The position numbers and the translations under genes are program-made. The notes under the pieces were generated by a model. That model was not told the DNA's origin, searched no databases, and worked only from the letters and a program-made list of their open reading frames with translations. From the NCBI RefSeq assembly GCF_009928445.1, contig NZ_JAABNO010000002.1:62001-126000 (forward strand): 64,000 nt of DNA, written 5' to 3'. This stretch comes from Clostridium sp. C8-1-8 (GTDB lineage: Bacteria > Bacillota > Clostridia > Clostridiales > Clostridiaceae). Positions 1-7,481 of this stretch are shown here, piece after piece (positions within the stretch are counted from its first letter, which is position 1; each line of letters opens with the position of its first letter).

Positions 1-2
1 GC

Positions 3-104
3 TTAACGGCATTTTTAGTTGAAGGTGTGTTGATTATTATAAGCTTTTTAGGTATAGTATGCTCTTATGAAAACAAAGCTACTGCTAAAAAGAATAAAAA
101 GTAA
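3..104 (+). CDS. C-terminal end of an unidentified membrane protein (partial)
   Basis: The reading frame is open from the window edge and stops at TAA 102-104. The 33 visible residues are a hydrophobic stretch (V-L-I-I-I-S-F-L-G-I-V) followed by a short lysine-rich tail ending in KKNKK. That is the usual look of a last membrane helix with a positively charged cytoplasmic tail. The family cannot be named from this much sequence. It is followed by a terminator at 178-219. Confidence 0.5.
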   Translation, partial: LTAFLVEGVLIIISFLGIVCSYENKATAKKNKK

Positions 105-177
105 GAATAAAAAAGAAAATTATGGCGCCTGTTAGAATTTCTTCACGTAGGGTCCAAAAAGACAGAAGCGCAAAAAT

Positions 178-219
178 CTCACTGAAGTATCTAGAGTACC
201 CTTGTTCAGTGAGTTTTTT
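178..219 (+). terminator. Rho-independent terminator
   Basis: A perfect 9-bp stem (CTCACTGAA at 178-186, TTCAGTGAG at 205-213) is followed by six T. It ends the transcript of the truncated gene at the window start and separates it from deoC. Confidence 0.85.
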
Positions 220-222
220 ATG

Positions 223-251
223 TAGACGAAAACTTCTTAGAAGTTTATAAT
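223..251 (+). promoter_or_regulatory. Candidate deoC promoter with palindromic operator in the spacer
   Basis: A TAGACG -35-like box (223-228) lies 17 nt from a perfect TATAAT -10 (246-251). The spacer holds a perfect odd palindrome at 230-246 (AAACTTCT, centre T, AGAAGTTT). A dimeric repressor bound there would cover the promoter, which would suit control of deoC by a deoxyribonucleoside regulator. The -35 matches only 4 of 6 bases. No regulator gene is in view, so the operator role is inferred. Confidence 0.5.
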
Positions 252-294
252 TAACTAGAATATTAAAGAAACCTTTTTATAATAGGAGGAAGAA

Positions 295-969
295 ATGAAT
301 AAAGAACAATTAGCAAAAATGATCGATCATACTTTACTTAAACCAGAAGCTACTAAGGCAGGAATAGAAAAGCTTTGCAAAGAAGCATTAGAGTATAAAT
401 TTGCCTCAGTATGTGTTAATCCTTCCAATGTAGAACTAGCAGCAAAGCTATTAAGGGGAAGCGAAGTAAAGGTTTGTACAGTAATTGGATTCCCTTTAGG
501 AGCAAACACTAAAGAAGTAAAAGCTTTTGAAACAAGTGATGCAATACTTAAGGGCGCTACTGAAGTTGATATGGTTATAAACATAGGCAAGTTAAAAGAT
601 AAAGACTACGAATATGTTAAAGAAGATATAAAGGCTGTAGTAGATGCAGCAAAAGGTAAAGCGCTTACAAAGGTAATAATTGAGACTTGTTTATTAACTG
701 ATGAAGAAAAAGTTATGGCTTGCAAGCTAGCAAAAGAGGCAGGAACTGATTTTGTAAAGACTTCAACTGGTTTTTCAACTGGTGGGGCTACTGCAGAAGA
801 TATTAAATTAATGAGAGACACTGTAGGACCAGAATTAGGTGTTAAAGCTTCTGGTGCAGTTAGAAGTCAAGAAGATGCTTTAAAGATGATAGAGAACGGA
901 GCAACTAGAATAGGGGCATCAGCTTCTATAGAGATATGCGAAGGAAAAGTATCAAATTCAAATTATTAA
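295..969 (+). CDS. deoC: Deoxyribose-phosphate aldolase
   Basis: It splits 2-deoxy-D-ribose 5-phosphate into glyceraldehyde 3-phosphate and acetaldehyde, the last step of deoxynucleoside catabolism in the cytoplasm. The 224-residue protein has the family start (IDHTLLKP) and class I aldolase core. The Schiff-base lysine lies in FVKTSTGF (about residues 153-160), and VKASGA follows at about 184. Length is typical. The ATG follows AGGAGG with normal spacing. It stands alone, between its own promoter and a terminator at 1054-1094, rather than in a deo operon with deoD or deoB. Confidence 0.97.
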   Translation: MNKEQLAKMIDHTLLKPEATKAGIEKLCKEALEYKFASVCVNPSNVELAAKLLRGSEVKVCTVIGFPLGANTKEVKAFETSDAILKGATEVDMVINIGKLKDKDYEYVKEDIKAVVDAAKGKALTKVIIETCLLTDEEKVMACKLAKEAGTDFVKTSTGFSTGGATAEDIKLMRDTVGPELGVKASGAVRSQEDALKMIENGATRIGASASIEICEGKVSNSNY

Positions 970-1053
970 GATAGGTCTATTTAAAATACACTGTTGAAAT
1001 TAAGCGTATGTAGAAAACTTATTTATATACAGTGGAATAAGACATATTATACG

Positions 1054-1094
1054 AAAGGAGTACTGAAGAAAATTACTTTAGTGCTCCTTTTTTT
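1054..1094 (+). terminator. Terminator downstream of deoC
   Basis: AAAGGAG (1054-1060) pairs with CTCCTTT (1084-1090). The stem continues inward through TACTGAAG/CTTTAGTG with G-U pairs, and a T run follows. The inner core resembles the hairpins at 178-219, 4834-4873 and 4893-4932. Confidence 0.8.
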
Positions 1095-1132
1095 ACTATT
1101 AAGCAAAGTGTAAAACTTTTTGTTACTTTAAG
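1086..1132. repeat. Sequence shared with 44243-44290
   Basis: The stretch after the deoC terminator T run (TACTATTAAGCAAAGTGTAA and on through a TTTTTGTTA) matches 44243-44290, also just after a terminator, with mostly transition differences. At 44 kb this sequence forms one end of repeat R1 copy A. An R1-like half end (CTGTTGAAATTAAG) also lies at about 992-1005. This locus therefore looks like a decayed R1 copy split by the terminator. It overlaps the last codons of the minus-strand WG gene. Confidence 0.4.
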
Positions 1133-2043
1133 TTTTCTGGCTTATAAATCCAGGAACCATCTTTTCTAATATATCCCCAAACACCTCTATACACAACCAA
1201 AGCTACTCCATTATGAAAGCTATGTGCCACATTAAATATTGGATTTATAACAAATTCACCTTGGGGATTTATAAAGCCAAAACCTACATTGTAATAGCCA
1301 GCAGCAGATAAACCTTCAGAAAAGTCCTCTGCATAATAAAAATCATCCTTAATTATTTCGTTACCAAACCTATCTATGAAGCCAATTCCTCCATCAGGAT
1401 TTATAGTGACCTTAGCATAGCCGTTTTTAAAGCTTTCAGCATAATAGTATTTTGGAGTAATAACAAACTCGCCAGTTTTATTTATAAATCCCCATTTACC
1501 GTCTACTCTAGCACAGGAAAGTCCTTCTGAGAAGCTGTAGGCAGATTGAAACTTGAAATCAATAACTTCTTCTCCGTCTCTGTTTATAAAACCAGCAGTA
1601 TTATTAAGTGTAGCAACAGCATAGTCTTCTGAAAAGTTTGATATATTGTCGTACTTAGGGGCTATTATATAATCTCCTTGCTTATTAATTATAGCAGCCT
1701 TGTCTCCAAGTTTAACAGAGGCAGTACCATTTCCAAATTGACTTGCATAGGAATATATTGGCTCAATAACAAATTTTCCTTCACTATTTATATAACCTGA
1801 GGTTTTATCTAAAGTTACACAAGCAAGTCCTTCATGAAAGTCATCGTAGAAACTTGCGTCTAGTTTTATTACCATTTCATTGTTTGTATTTATATATCCT
1901 TTAGTATTATCTAAAGTTATAACATGAGCTAAGCCTTCAGAAAACTCGTTTGCAGAGGTATAGACTGGTTCAATAACAAATTTTCCATCATTATCGATAA
2001 AGCCATAGCGGTTGTCAATATTAATTAAATATAATTCGTTCAA
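1123..2043 (-). CDS. WG-repeat (beta-repeat) protein
   Basis: This 306-residue protein is built almost wholly of WG repeats (KWG_Leptospira type). Eight full copies and a partial ninth have the pattern G-[FY]-I-[DN]-x-x-G-x-[FV]-V-I-x-P-x-[FY]-x-x-A-x-x-F-x-x-G-x-A, each about 34 residues. There is no signal peptide, membrane segment or catalytic domain. WG repeats occur in many bacterial surface or scaffolding proteins, but the role of this one is unknown. The start is TTG, preceded by GGAGG with 9-nt spacing. It is a single gene facing deoC. Confidence 0.9.
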   Translation of the reverse strand: MNELYLINIDNRYGFIDNDGKFVIEPVYTSANEFSEGLAHVITLDNTKGYINTNNEMVIKLDASFYDDFHEGLACVTLDKTSGYINSEGKFVIEPIYSYASQFGNGTASVKLGDKAAIINKQGDYIIAPKYDNISNFSEDYAVATLNNTAGFINRDGEEVIDFKFQSAYSFSEGLSCARVDGKWGFINKTGEFVITPKYYYAESFKNGYAKVTINPDGGIGFIDRFGNEIIKDDFYYAEDFSEGLSAAGYYNVGFGFINPQGEFVINPIFNVAHSFHNGVALVVYRGVWGYIRKDGSWIYKPENLK

Positions 2044-2435
2044 AATAAGATTCCTCCATTTTGTTAAATATGTGCTTAGTTTTAGACATGCTATATTATC
2101 AGGAGTTGAAATCCTTATAATTTATATACAACTTAATGTTAAGATTTATATTTGAAAATCAATTCTCAGAAATCATAGGAAGTTTTTTTAATATATTTGT
2201 CATGAAAGTAATACATCATTATATATAATTATATTTTTATGAATGCCACCAATCAATACATAAATTGGAAACTAGTTGCCTTTAGCTGTTAGAGTAATGA
2301 AAGTATAATATTTAAACAATGTATAATTCTGATGAAAGTTGATGAAATAAATTGGTAAAATTTATACCTAAAATTAAAAAAATAGAATATTAATATAGTA
2401 GATTACTTTATAGAGGAGGAAACTACTCTAATAAA
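2044..2435. other. Divergent intergenic region without a gene
   Basis: About 390 bases lie between the divergently transcribed WG gene and the Lon-like gene. They are very AT-rich. I see no RNA gene, repeat copy or convincing promoter; TATAAT-like stretches are too common here to choose one. Confidence 0.5.
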
Positions 2436-4772
2436 TTGGAAAAAGATTTGCCTTTTGCAATTTTTGAGTGGGACATTATGAAGAGAGAGTTAACTCCACA
2501 AGAGGTTATTTACAATGTTGATTTTAGTCAAGCTTCAAAAGCAGCAGATAAAAGATTTATACCAGAATATGCAGAAGTTTATAAGAGTCTAGAAACAGCT
2601 CTTAGGATTGAAAAGCAAGGGTTTAATGTTTATCTTATAGACTTGTTTTCAAAAGACAAATTAGAAAATATAATTAATTTCATTGAAGATATCTTTGTGA
2701 AAAAAGCTCCACCAAAGGATATATGCTATGTTGTTTTAGAAGATGATAGATATCCTAAGCCTTTATTCCTAAGTAATGGAAAAGGAAAGATTTTTAAAGA
2801 GAGATTGGAAGGTATAAAGAACTTCTACCTTGAAAAAGTTTTTGCTTTTTACAATTCGTCATCCAATAAAGAGAAAGAAAATATAATAGAGGAAATTCAG
2901 AAGAAGAGAAGTGATTATATTAGCAGTCTTGTTGAAATGGCAAAAACTGAAGGGTTTGATGTAAAGGCTACAACCAATGGCTTTGCTTTCATACCTCTTA
3001 AAGAGGGAGAGGCCATGACAGAAAAAGAATATGACGGGTTAGAAGAAGTATCAAAGGATCAAATAGTAACAAAAGCAAGTAAGCTTAAGTATGGAGCTGA
3101 GGATGTTTTAGAACAATTAAAGGATATAGAGTTAAATTCTATTGATAAAATAAAAAAGATATTTAAACAGTATCTAAACGAAGAGTCTAAGGATATAAAG
3201 GATGATGTATTTAAGGAATTTATTGAAGAGAAAGAAGCTTTAGATTATCTAAATAAAATATGTGATTTGATTGAAAATGAAGTCATAGAGAATTATTCTA
3301 TGAACTATGAAGAGGATATAGAGAAGATAGAAGAACTAGCTAATAGGCTATTGATAAATTTGCTAGTAGATAATAAGGAAGTAGAACATCCAAAGGTTGT
3401 TTTTGAAGAAGATCCTAGCATAACTAGTTTGATAGGAAGTATAGAATATGAAAACCATAATGGTGTATATACTACTGATATATCTCTAATAACTTCAGGT
3501 TCGTTACTAGAAGCCAATGAAGGATGTGTTATAGTAAGAGCAAGTTCACTGCTTAACAATCCAGGAAGCTATTATTACCTTAGAAAAACCTTGATGAGCA
3601 ATAAATTAAGCTATGATTATAATAGAGGTTATTTGGAGTTCTTAGCGCTTAATGGGCTTAAACCAATGCCTATAGATATAAATGTGAAGCTTGTTATAAT
3701 TGGTGACAGCGAAACTTATGATCTTTTATATACCTATGATGAGGACTTTAGAAATCTATTTAAAATAAAAGCTCAATATAATCCCTATGTAAGTATAAAT
3801 GAAGAAGTAAAAATATCATTAATTTCTATAATAAAAGAGATAAAGGAAAAAAATAAACTTCTTTTAGTTAGTAATGAGGCTATAAATGAAATAGGGAAGT
3901 ATCTATCAAGAAAGGCTCAGGATAAAAATAAGTTATTTATCGATGATGAGGAGATAAGCAGAATACTTATTTTATCAAATGATATTGCAAAAAAAGTAGA
4001 TAAAAGAATAATAGGAAAAAATGAGATAATTTCAGTAGCTTACAATGAAGAGCTTATAGAAAAAGAAATAATTTCTATGTTCAAGGAAAGAAAAATGATC
4101 ATAGATGTTAAGTCTAAAATAGTCGGTAGTATAAATGGTCTATCTGTTTTAGACACAGGCTATTACAGCTTTGGGAAGCCTACTAGAATAACCTGTATAT
4201 GTCATAAGGGAGTTGGAAGAATAGTCGATGTGCATAAGGAAAGTAACTTAAGTGGAAGCATTCATGCAAAATCCATAGATATATTAAATGGTCTATTAAA
4301 TAGGCTAATAGATCCTTATTCTAGGATCCCTGTAGATTTTCATGTTAGTTTTGAGCAAACCTATGGGATGTTAGAGGGGGATAGTGCATCTATAGCAGAG
4401 ATTGTCTGCATGCTTTCAGCCTTAAGCAAGGTGCCAATAAAGCAGAATATAGCTGTAACTGGTTCCTTAAATCAATTTGGTGAGGTTCAACCAATTGGAG
4501 GAGTAAATGAAAAGGTAGAAGGCTTCTATAAGGTGTGCAAAGCTATAGATAATGTATATGGAAAAGGAGTTATAATACCATCTAGTAATATTAGTGACAT
4601 AGTACTGAACAGCGAAGTAGAAAAGTCTATTGAAGATGGTGAATTCCATATTTATGCTATAAATGATATAGATGATGCTATACAGATACTTATGGCAGAG
4701 GATACATGTACCGTTGAAGATATACTGAGTTCTATAAAAAGTGAGATAAATGCATATAACAAATCAAAATAA
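2436..4772 (+). CDS. Lon-like protease with degenerate ATPase domain
   Basis: The 778-residue protein belongs to the Lon family with an AAA_32-type N-terminal region. The Lon proteolytic domain (about 555-770) keeps the catalytic dyad: Ser650 in LEGDSAS and Lys693 in GGVNEKVEGF. In relatives a Walker A loop (GPSGTGKT-like) follows the G-x-N-[IV] strand. Here that place reads GFNVYLIDLFSKDK (62-75), with no P-loop. The expected Walker B region reads GCVIVRAS (363-370) without the acidic residue. The protease may therefore work without ATP, as reported for LonC; this is inferred from residues only. The start is TTG, 16 nt after GAGGAGG, an unusually long gap; ATG 2478 is an alternative. Confidence 0.85.
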   Translation: MEKDLPFAIFEWDIMKRELTPQEVIYNVDFSQASKAADKRFIPEYAEVYKSLETALRIEKQGFNVYLIDLFSKDKLENIINFIEDIFVKKAPPKDICYVVLEDDRYPKPLFLSNGKGKIFKERLEGIKNFYLEKVFAFYNSSSNKEKENIIEEIQKKRSDYISSLVEMAKTEGFDVKATTNGFAFIPLKEGEAMTEKEYDGLEEVSKDQIVTKASKLKYGAEDVLEQLKDIELNSIDKIKKIFKQYLNEESKDIKDDVFKEFIEEKEALDYLNKICDLIENEVIENYSMNYEEDIEKIEELANRLLINLLVDNKEVEHPKVVFEEDPSITSLIGSIEYENHNGVYTTDISLITSGSLLEANEGCVIVRASSLLNNPGSYYYLRKTLMSNKLSYDYNRGYLEFLALNGLKPMPIDINVKLVIIGDSETYDLLYTYDEDFRNLFKIKAQYNPYVSINEEVKISLISIIKEIKEKNKLLLVSNEAINEIGKYLSRKAQDKNKLFIDDEEISRILILSNDIAKKVDKRIIGKNEIISVAYNEELIEKEIISMFKERKMIIDVKSKIVGSINGLSVLDTGYYSFGKPTRITCICHKGVGRIVDVHKESNLSGSIHAKSIDILNGLLNRLIDPYSRIPVDFHVSFEQTYGMLEGDSASIAEIVCMLSALSKVPIKQNIAVTGSLNQFGEVQPIGGVNEKVEGFYKVCKAIDNVYGKGVIIPSSNISDIVLNSEVEKSIEDGEFHIYAINDIDDAIQILMAEDTCTVEDILSSIKSEINAYNKSK

Positions 4773-4833
4773 TAAATGAAATTTATTTGCCTTCTAGATT
4801 TTTTCTCATATGTATTGGAAAAGGCAGATACTC

Positions 4834-4873
4834 AAAAAACACGCTGAAGGAAGTGGCTTCAGCGTGTTTTTTT
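4834..4873 (+). terminator. Strong terminator after the Lon-like gene
   Basis: A perfect 16-bp stem (4834-4849 with 4857-4872, core ACGCTGAAG/CTTCAGCGT) and a T tract. The symmetric A run and T run suggest it works in both directions. Confidence 0.9.
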
Positions 4874-4892
4874 ACCTTAAGGGCATATGGGC

Positions 4893-4932
4893 AAAAAAGC
4901 TCAGTGAAGAAGGTTACTTCAGCCACTTTTTT
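4893..4932 (+). terminator. Second, decayed terminator-like hairpin
   Basis: AAAAAAG ... GAAG/CTTC ... CTTTTTT form an imperfect hairpin about 45 nt after the first. The core (GTGAAGAAGGTTACTTCAGC) resembles the neighbouring terminators. It probably insulates the sigF operon and may be a diverged copy of the first hairpin. Confidence 0.5.
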
Positions 4933-4983
4933 ATATATTTACAGAATTAAATACCATAATTTACAAATATATGATAAATATGT

Positions 4984-5013
4984 TTGACTTATTACAAAAA
5001 ATTATGTTAAAAT
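4984..5013 (+). promoter_or_regulatory. Candidate promoter of the sigF operon
   Basis: TTGACT (4984-4989), an 18-nt spacer and TAAAAT (5008-5013) resemble a sigma-A promoter. In relatives this operon is read by sigma-H and Spo0A. I could not find a convincing sigma-H match (AGGAWWT/GAAT), so this assignment is tentative. Confidence 0.4.
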
Positions 5014-5061
5014 TATGGAAAAAGAAGGAAGCTAAATTGGCGAAGTAGCTAAGGAGGTGGA

Positions 5062-5079
5062 TTACTCTTAATAGAGTAA
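5062..5079 (+). promoter_or_regulatory. Hairpin between the Shine-Dalgarno and start of spoIIAA
   Basis: TTACTCT (5062-5068) and AGAGTAA (5073-5079) form a perfect 7-bp stem with a TAAT loop. It lies directly between AAGGAGGTGG (5051-5060) and ATG 5085. Folding would shorten the GGAGG-to-ATG distance from 27 to 9 nt, the normal spacing. Translation would then depend on this hairpin. The structure is seen in the sequence; its effect is inferred. Confidence 0.6.
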
Positions 5080-5084
5080 TGCTT

Positions 5085-5420
5085 ATGGAATTAAATTTTA
5101 ATAAAGTTGATAATAATTTAGTGGTAGCACTGACAGGTGAACTTGACCACCATAGTGCTGAGGAAATAAGAGTTAAAGTTGATGATAGAATTGATAGAGA
5201 TGGAATAAATAATCTTGTCTTTGATTTTTCTAGGGTAACTTTTATGGATAGTTCAGGAATAGGCATGGTAATAGGAAGATATAAAAGGCTTTCTATTAGA
5301 AAAGGTAAGGTAAGTGTGGTAGCAGCAAATAAAAATGTAAAAAGAGTATTTGAATTGTCTGGCATGTTCAAAATAATTAATTACTACGAAAGCATAAATG
5401 ATGCCATCAAATGCGGCTAA
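5085..5420 (+). CDS. spoIIAA: Anti-sigma F factor antagonist
   Basis: A STAS-domain protein that, when unphosphorylated, binds SpoIIAB and frees sigma-F in the forespore. SpoIIAB inactivates it by phosphorylating a serine, here in the TFMDSSGIG segment that contains the conserved D-S-S-G. The GELDHHSAE strand is also diagnostic. I start at ATG 5085 (MELNFNKVDN, 111 residues), matching relatives; an in-frame ATG at 5079 lies inside the leader hairpin. It is the first gene of the three-gene operon, 16 nt before spoIIAB. Confidence 0.95.
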   Translation: MELNFNKVDNNLVVALTGELDHHSAEEIRVKVDDRIDRDGINNLVFDFSRVTFMDSSGIGMVIGRYKRLSIRKGKVSVVAANKNVKRVFELSGMFKIINYYESINDAIKCG

Positions 5421-5436
5421 TTAAGGGGGAATTAAC

Positions 5437-5868
5437 ATGGAAGGAAATAAAATGAGGATAGAATTTTTAAGTAAATCTCAAAATGAAGGTTTTGCAAGAG
5501 TTGCTGTAGCTGCCTTCATATCTCAACTAGACCCTACTATAGAAGAGTTAAGTGATGTTAAAACTGCTGTATCTGAAGCTGTTACAAATTCTATTATTCA
5601 TGGATATGAGGAAAAGGAAGATGGAGTAGTAAGCATAGAGACCATATTAGAGGGGAGTGAAGCAACCATCATAATTGAAGATCAAGGAATAGGAATAAAG
5701 AATTTAGACGAGGCAATGCAGCCCTTATATACTTCCAGACCAGATTTAGAAAGATCAGGTATGGGATTCACTGTTATGGAGACTTTTATGGATTCCTTAG
5801 AAGTATACAGTGATGGAATAAAAGGGACTAAAATAGTTATGAAAAAAAACTTTAACTCTGTAGGTTAG
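5437..5868 (+). CDS. spoIIAB: Anti-sigma F factor / SpoIIAA serine kinase
   Basis: A GHKL-fold kinase that holds sigma-F inactive and phosphorylates SpoIIAA. The 143 residues show the N box ([11 protein letters not shown]), the G1 box (IEDQGIGI) and the G2 region ([15 protein letters not shown]). The ATG at 5437 follows AAGGGGG; an in-frame ATG at 5452 with its own AAGGA is an alternative start giving [12 protein letters not shown]. It is the middle gene of the operon, with 10 nt to sigF. Confidence 0.95.
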   Translation: MEGNKMRIEFLSKSQNEGFARVAVAAFISQLDPTIEELSDVKTAVSEAVTNSIIHGYEEKEDGVVSIETILEGSEATIIIEDQGIGIKNLDEAMQPLYTSRPDLERSGMGFTVMETFMDSLEVYSDGIKGTKIVMKKNFNSVG

Positions 5869-5878
5869 GTGATAATCT

Positions 5879-6637
5879 ATGGAAAATAATAATTTCAAAA
5901 AAGAAGAGTTCAATTATGATGATAATACCACACTGATAAGGCAGGCTAAAGCTGGTAGCGTAGAAGCTATGAATAGACTTATTGAGATTAATATGCCTCT
6001 AGTTTCTTCAATAAGTAGAAAGTTTTTAAATAGAGGCTATGATTACGAAGATATATTTCAGATAGGTTCAATAGGACTAGTTAAGGCTATCAATAATTTT
6101 GATGATTCCTTCAATGTAAAATTTTCCACTTATGCAGTTCCAATGATAATAGGAGAAATAAAGAGATTTCTTAGAGATGATGGCTTTATAAAAGTATCTA
6201 GAAATACTAAAACTTTAGCCAGAAAACTTCATTTTAGTAGAGAGGAACTATCAAAAAAGTTAGATAGGGAACCTACTATTGAAGAACTGGCAGAGTATTC
6301 TGGTGTAGATAAGGAAGAAATTGTTTTTGCATTAGAATCAGCTAATAGTATGCAATACCTATATGATACTATACATCAAGATGATGGGTCACCAGTACTG
6401 CTTATTGATAAGATTGCTGAAAATGGTGAAGAAGATGCTGAAATGATAGATAGATTAGCTTTAAAGGAAGCTTTAAAGAGTTTGGAACCTAAGTCAAGGC
6501 AAATAATATTACTTAGATATTTTAAAGATAAAACTCAGATACAAGTAGCTAAGATGCTTGGTATAAGTCAAGTACAAGTTTCTAGAATAGAGAAGAAAGT
6601 ACTGCAACAGATGCGAAAAAAATTATCGGAATTTTAA
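5879..6637 (+). CDS. sigF: RNA polymerase sigma-F, early forespore sigma factor
   Basis: This 252-residue sigma-70 family protein has region 2 (EDIFQIGSIGLVKAINNFD, then KFSTYAVPMIIGEIKRFLRDDG), region 3 and a region 4 helix-turn-helix (QVAKMLGISQVQVSRIEKKV). The FLRDDGFIKVSR segment is typical of SigF/SigG rather than SigA. It directs the first forespore-specific transcription and is restrained by SpoIIAB from the gene before it. Start ATG 5879 has AGGTGAT 7 nt upstream. A terminator follows immediately. Confidence 0.96.
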   Translation: MENNNFKKEEFNYDDNTTLIRQAKAGSVEAMNRLIEINMPLVSSISRKFLNRGYDYEDIFQIGSIGLVKAINNFDDSFNVKFSTYAVPMIIGEIKRFLRDDGFIKVSRNTKTLARKLHFSREELSKKLDREPTIEELAEYSGVDKEEIVFALESANSMQYLYDTIHQDDGSPVLLIDKIAENGEEDAEMIDRLALKEALKSLEPKSRQIILLRYFKDKTQIQVAKMLGISQVQVSRIEKKVLQQMRKKLSEF

Positions 6638-6668
6638 AAAAACGGATGGATTACCACCGTTTTTTTTT
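6636..6668 (+). terminator. Terminator of the sigF operon
   Basis: AAAAAACGG pairs with CCGTTTTTT (9 bp) with an 11-nt loop, and T residues follow. It begins at the sigF stop codon. Confidence 0.88.
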
Positions 6669-6791
6669 GTTTTATAAAAGTTTTTGATTATTGCCAAATT
6701 TTCTTGCTTATAAATATACTACAAATCCATAAAATACACTTAGACAATAAGTTACACTAAGTAAAATAGTAATTAAGTTTAATATTAAAAT

Positions 6792-6822
6792 GAATTAATT
6801 TATAGGAATAAGGTGCATATAA
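6792..6822 (+). promoter_or_regulatory. Possible sigma-G promoter of spoVAC-D-E
   Basis: GAATT (6792-6796) and CATATAA (6816-6822), 19 nt apart, resemble the forespore sigma-G boxes (GMATR and CATWMTA). A second reading uses GCATA (6815-6819) with CATTTTT (6835-6841). spoVA operons are sigma-G dependent in relatives. Both matches are imperfect. Confidence 0.3.
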
Positions 6823-6858
6823 AAGGGTTTAGTTCATTTTTCAGAAGGAAGGGATAAA

Positions 6859-7317
6859 ATGGAGCCTAAAGAAGAACGTATAAAAAAGAGATTTGATAAG
6901 TTGTCCAAAGAATCAGAACCAAAACCAAAGCTTTTGAGGAACTGTATTAATGCATTTATTGTTGGTGGTTTAATTTGTGATGTAGGAGAGTTTTTTTCAA
7001 ATACATTTTTATATTGGGGTATGTCCAAAGAAGATGCGGGTACCTGGGTGGCAATAGTTATGGTTTTTATAGGAGCGTTATTGACAGGTATAGGAGTGTA
7101 CGATAAAATTGCGTCATTTGCAGGCGCAGGTACTGTTGTACCTATAACTGGTTTTGCAAACTCCATAGTTTCTCCTGCTATAGAGTTTAAGAAAGAAGGT
7201 TATATCTTTGGCTTAGCAGCAAAGATGTTTACTATTGCAGGTCCAGTGCTAGTTTACGGTATTGGTACTTCCGTAATAGTAGGTTTGATCTATTATGTTA
7301 TCGGTATTATAAAGTAA
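6859..7317 (+). CDS. spoVAC: Stage V sporulation protein AC, dipicolinic acid channel
   Basis: SpoVAC is a membrane protein of the channel that loads Ca-dipicolinate into the spore and releases it on germination. The 152 residues have a charged N-terminus, then about three to four hydrophobic segments (around 32-50, 62-80, 88-100 and 125-150). The paralogous SpoVAC/SpoVAE signature F-A-G-A-G-T-V-V-P-I-T-G-F-A-N-S is present. ATG 6859 follows GGAAGGG. It is the first gene of a three-gene spoVA operon; the larger Bacillus spoVAA-F set is not present here. Confidence 0.95.
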   Translation: MEPKEERIKKRFDKLSKESEPKPKLLRNCINAFIVGGLICDVGEFFSNTFLYWGMSKEDAGTWVAIVMVFIGALLTGIGVYDKIASFAGAGTVVPITGFANSIVSPAIEFKKEGYIFGLAAKMFTIAGPVLVYGIGTSVIVGLIYYVIGIIK

Positions 7318-7418
7318 AACACTGAAACACTGGTTTCGCAAATCTAATTACAAAAAAATCACTGAATAAGGTTACTTTATTAAAACTTTTATCTTAATTA
7401 TATAGATAGAAAGGAGAG

Positions 7419-7469
7419 GCCAAAAATTTTAAGGTACTAAAGTTTATATTTTAATAATAAATTTTTGGC
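7419..7469 (+). promoter_or_regulatory. Stem-loop between the Shine-Dalgarno and start of spoVAD
   Basis: GCCAAAAATTT (7419-7429) and AAATTTTTGGC (7459-7469) form a perfect 11-bp stem around a 29-nt loop. The only good Shine-Dalgarno, AAGGAGAG (7411-7418), ends exactly where the stem begins, and ATG 7482 lies 12 nt after it. If folded, the ribosome site would sit about 12 nt from the ATG rather than 63 nt. It could instead slow or attenuate transcription in the spoVAC-spoVAD gap. Confidence 0.6.
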
Positions 7470-7481
7470 TATGAGATAAAT

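Noticed and set aside
119..247. A 42-codon frame (MAPVRISSRR...) upstream of deoC
   Set aside because: It runs through the terminator at 178-219 and into the deoC promoter, and has no ribosome site.
4787..4987. A 66-codon plus-strand frame after the Lon-like gene
   Set aside because: It is made of two terminator hairpins read as codons, and its start has no ribosome site.
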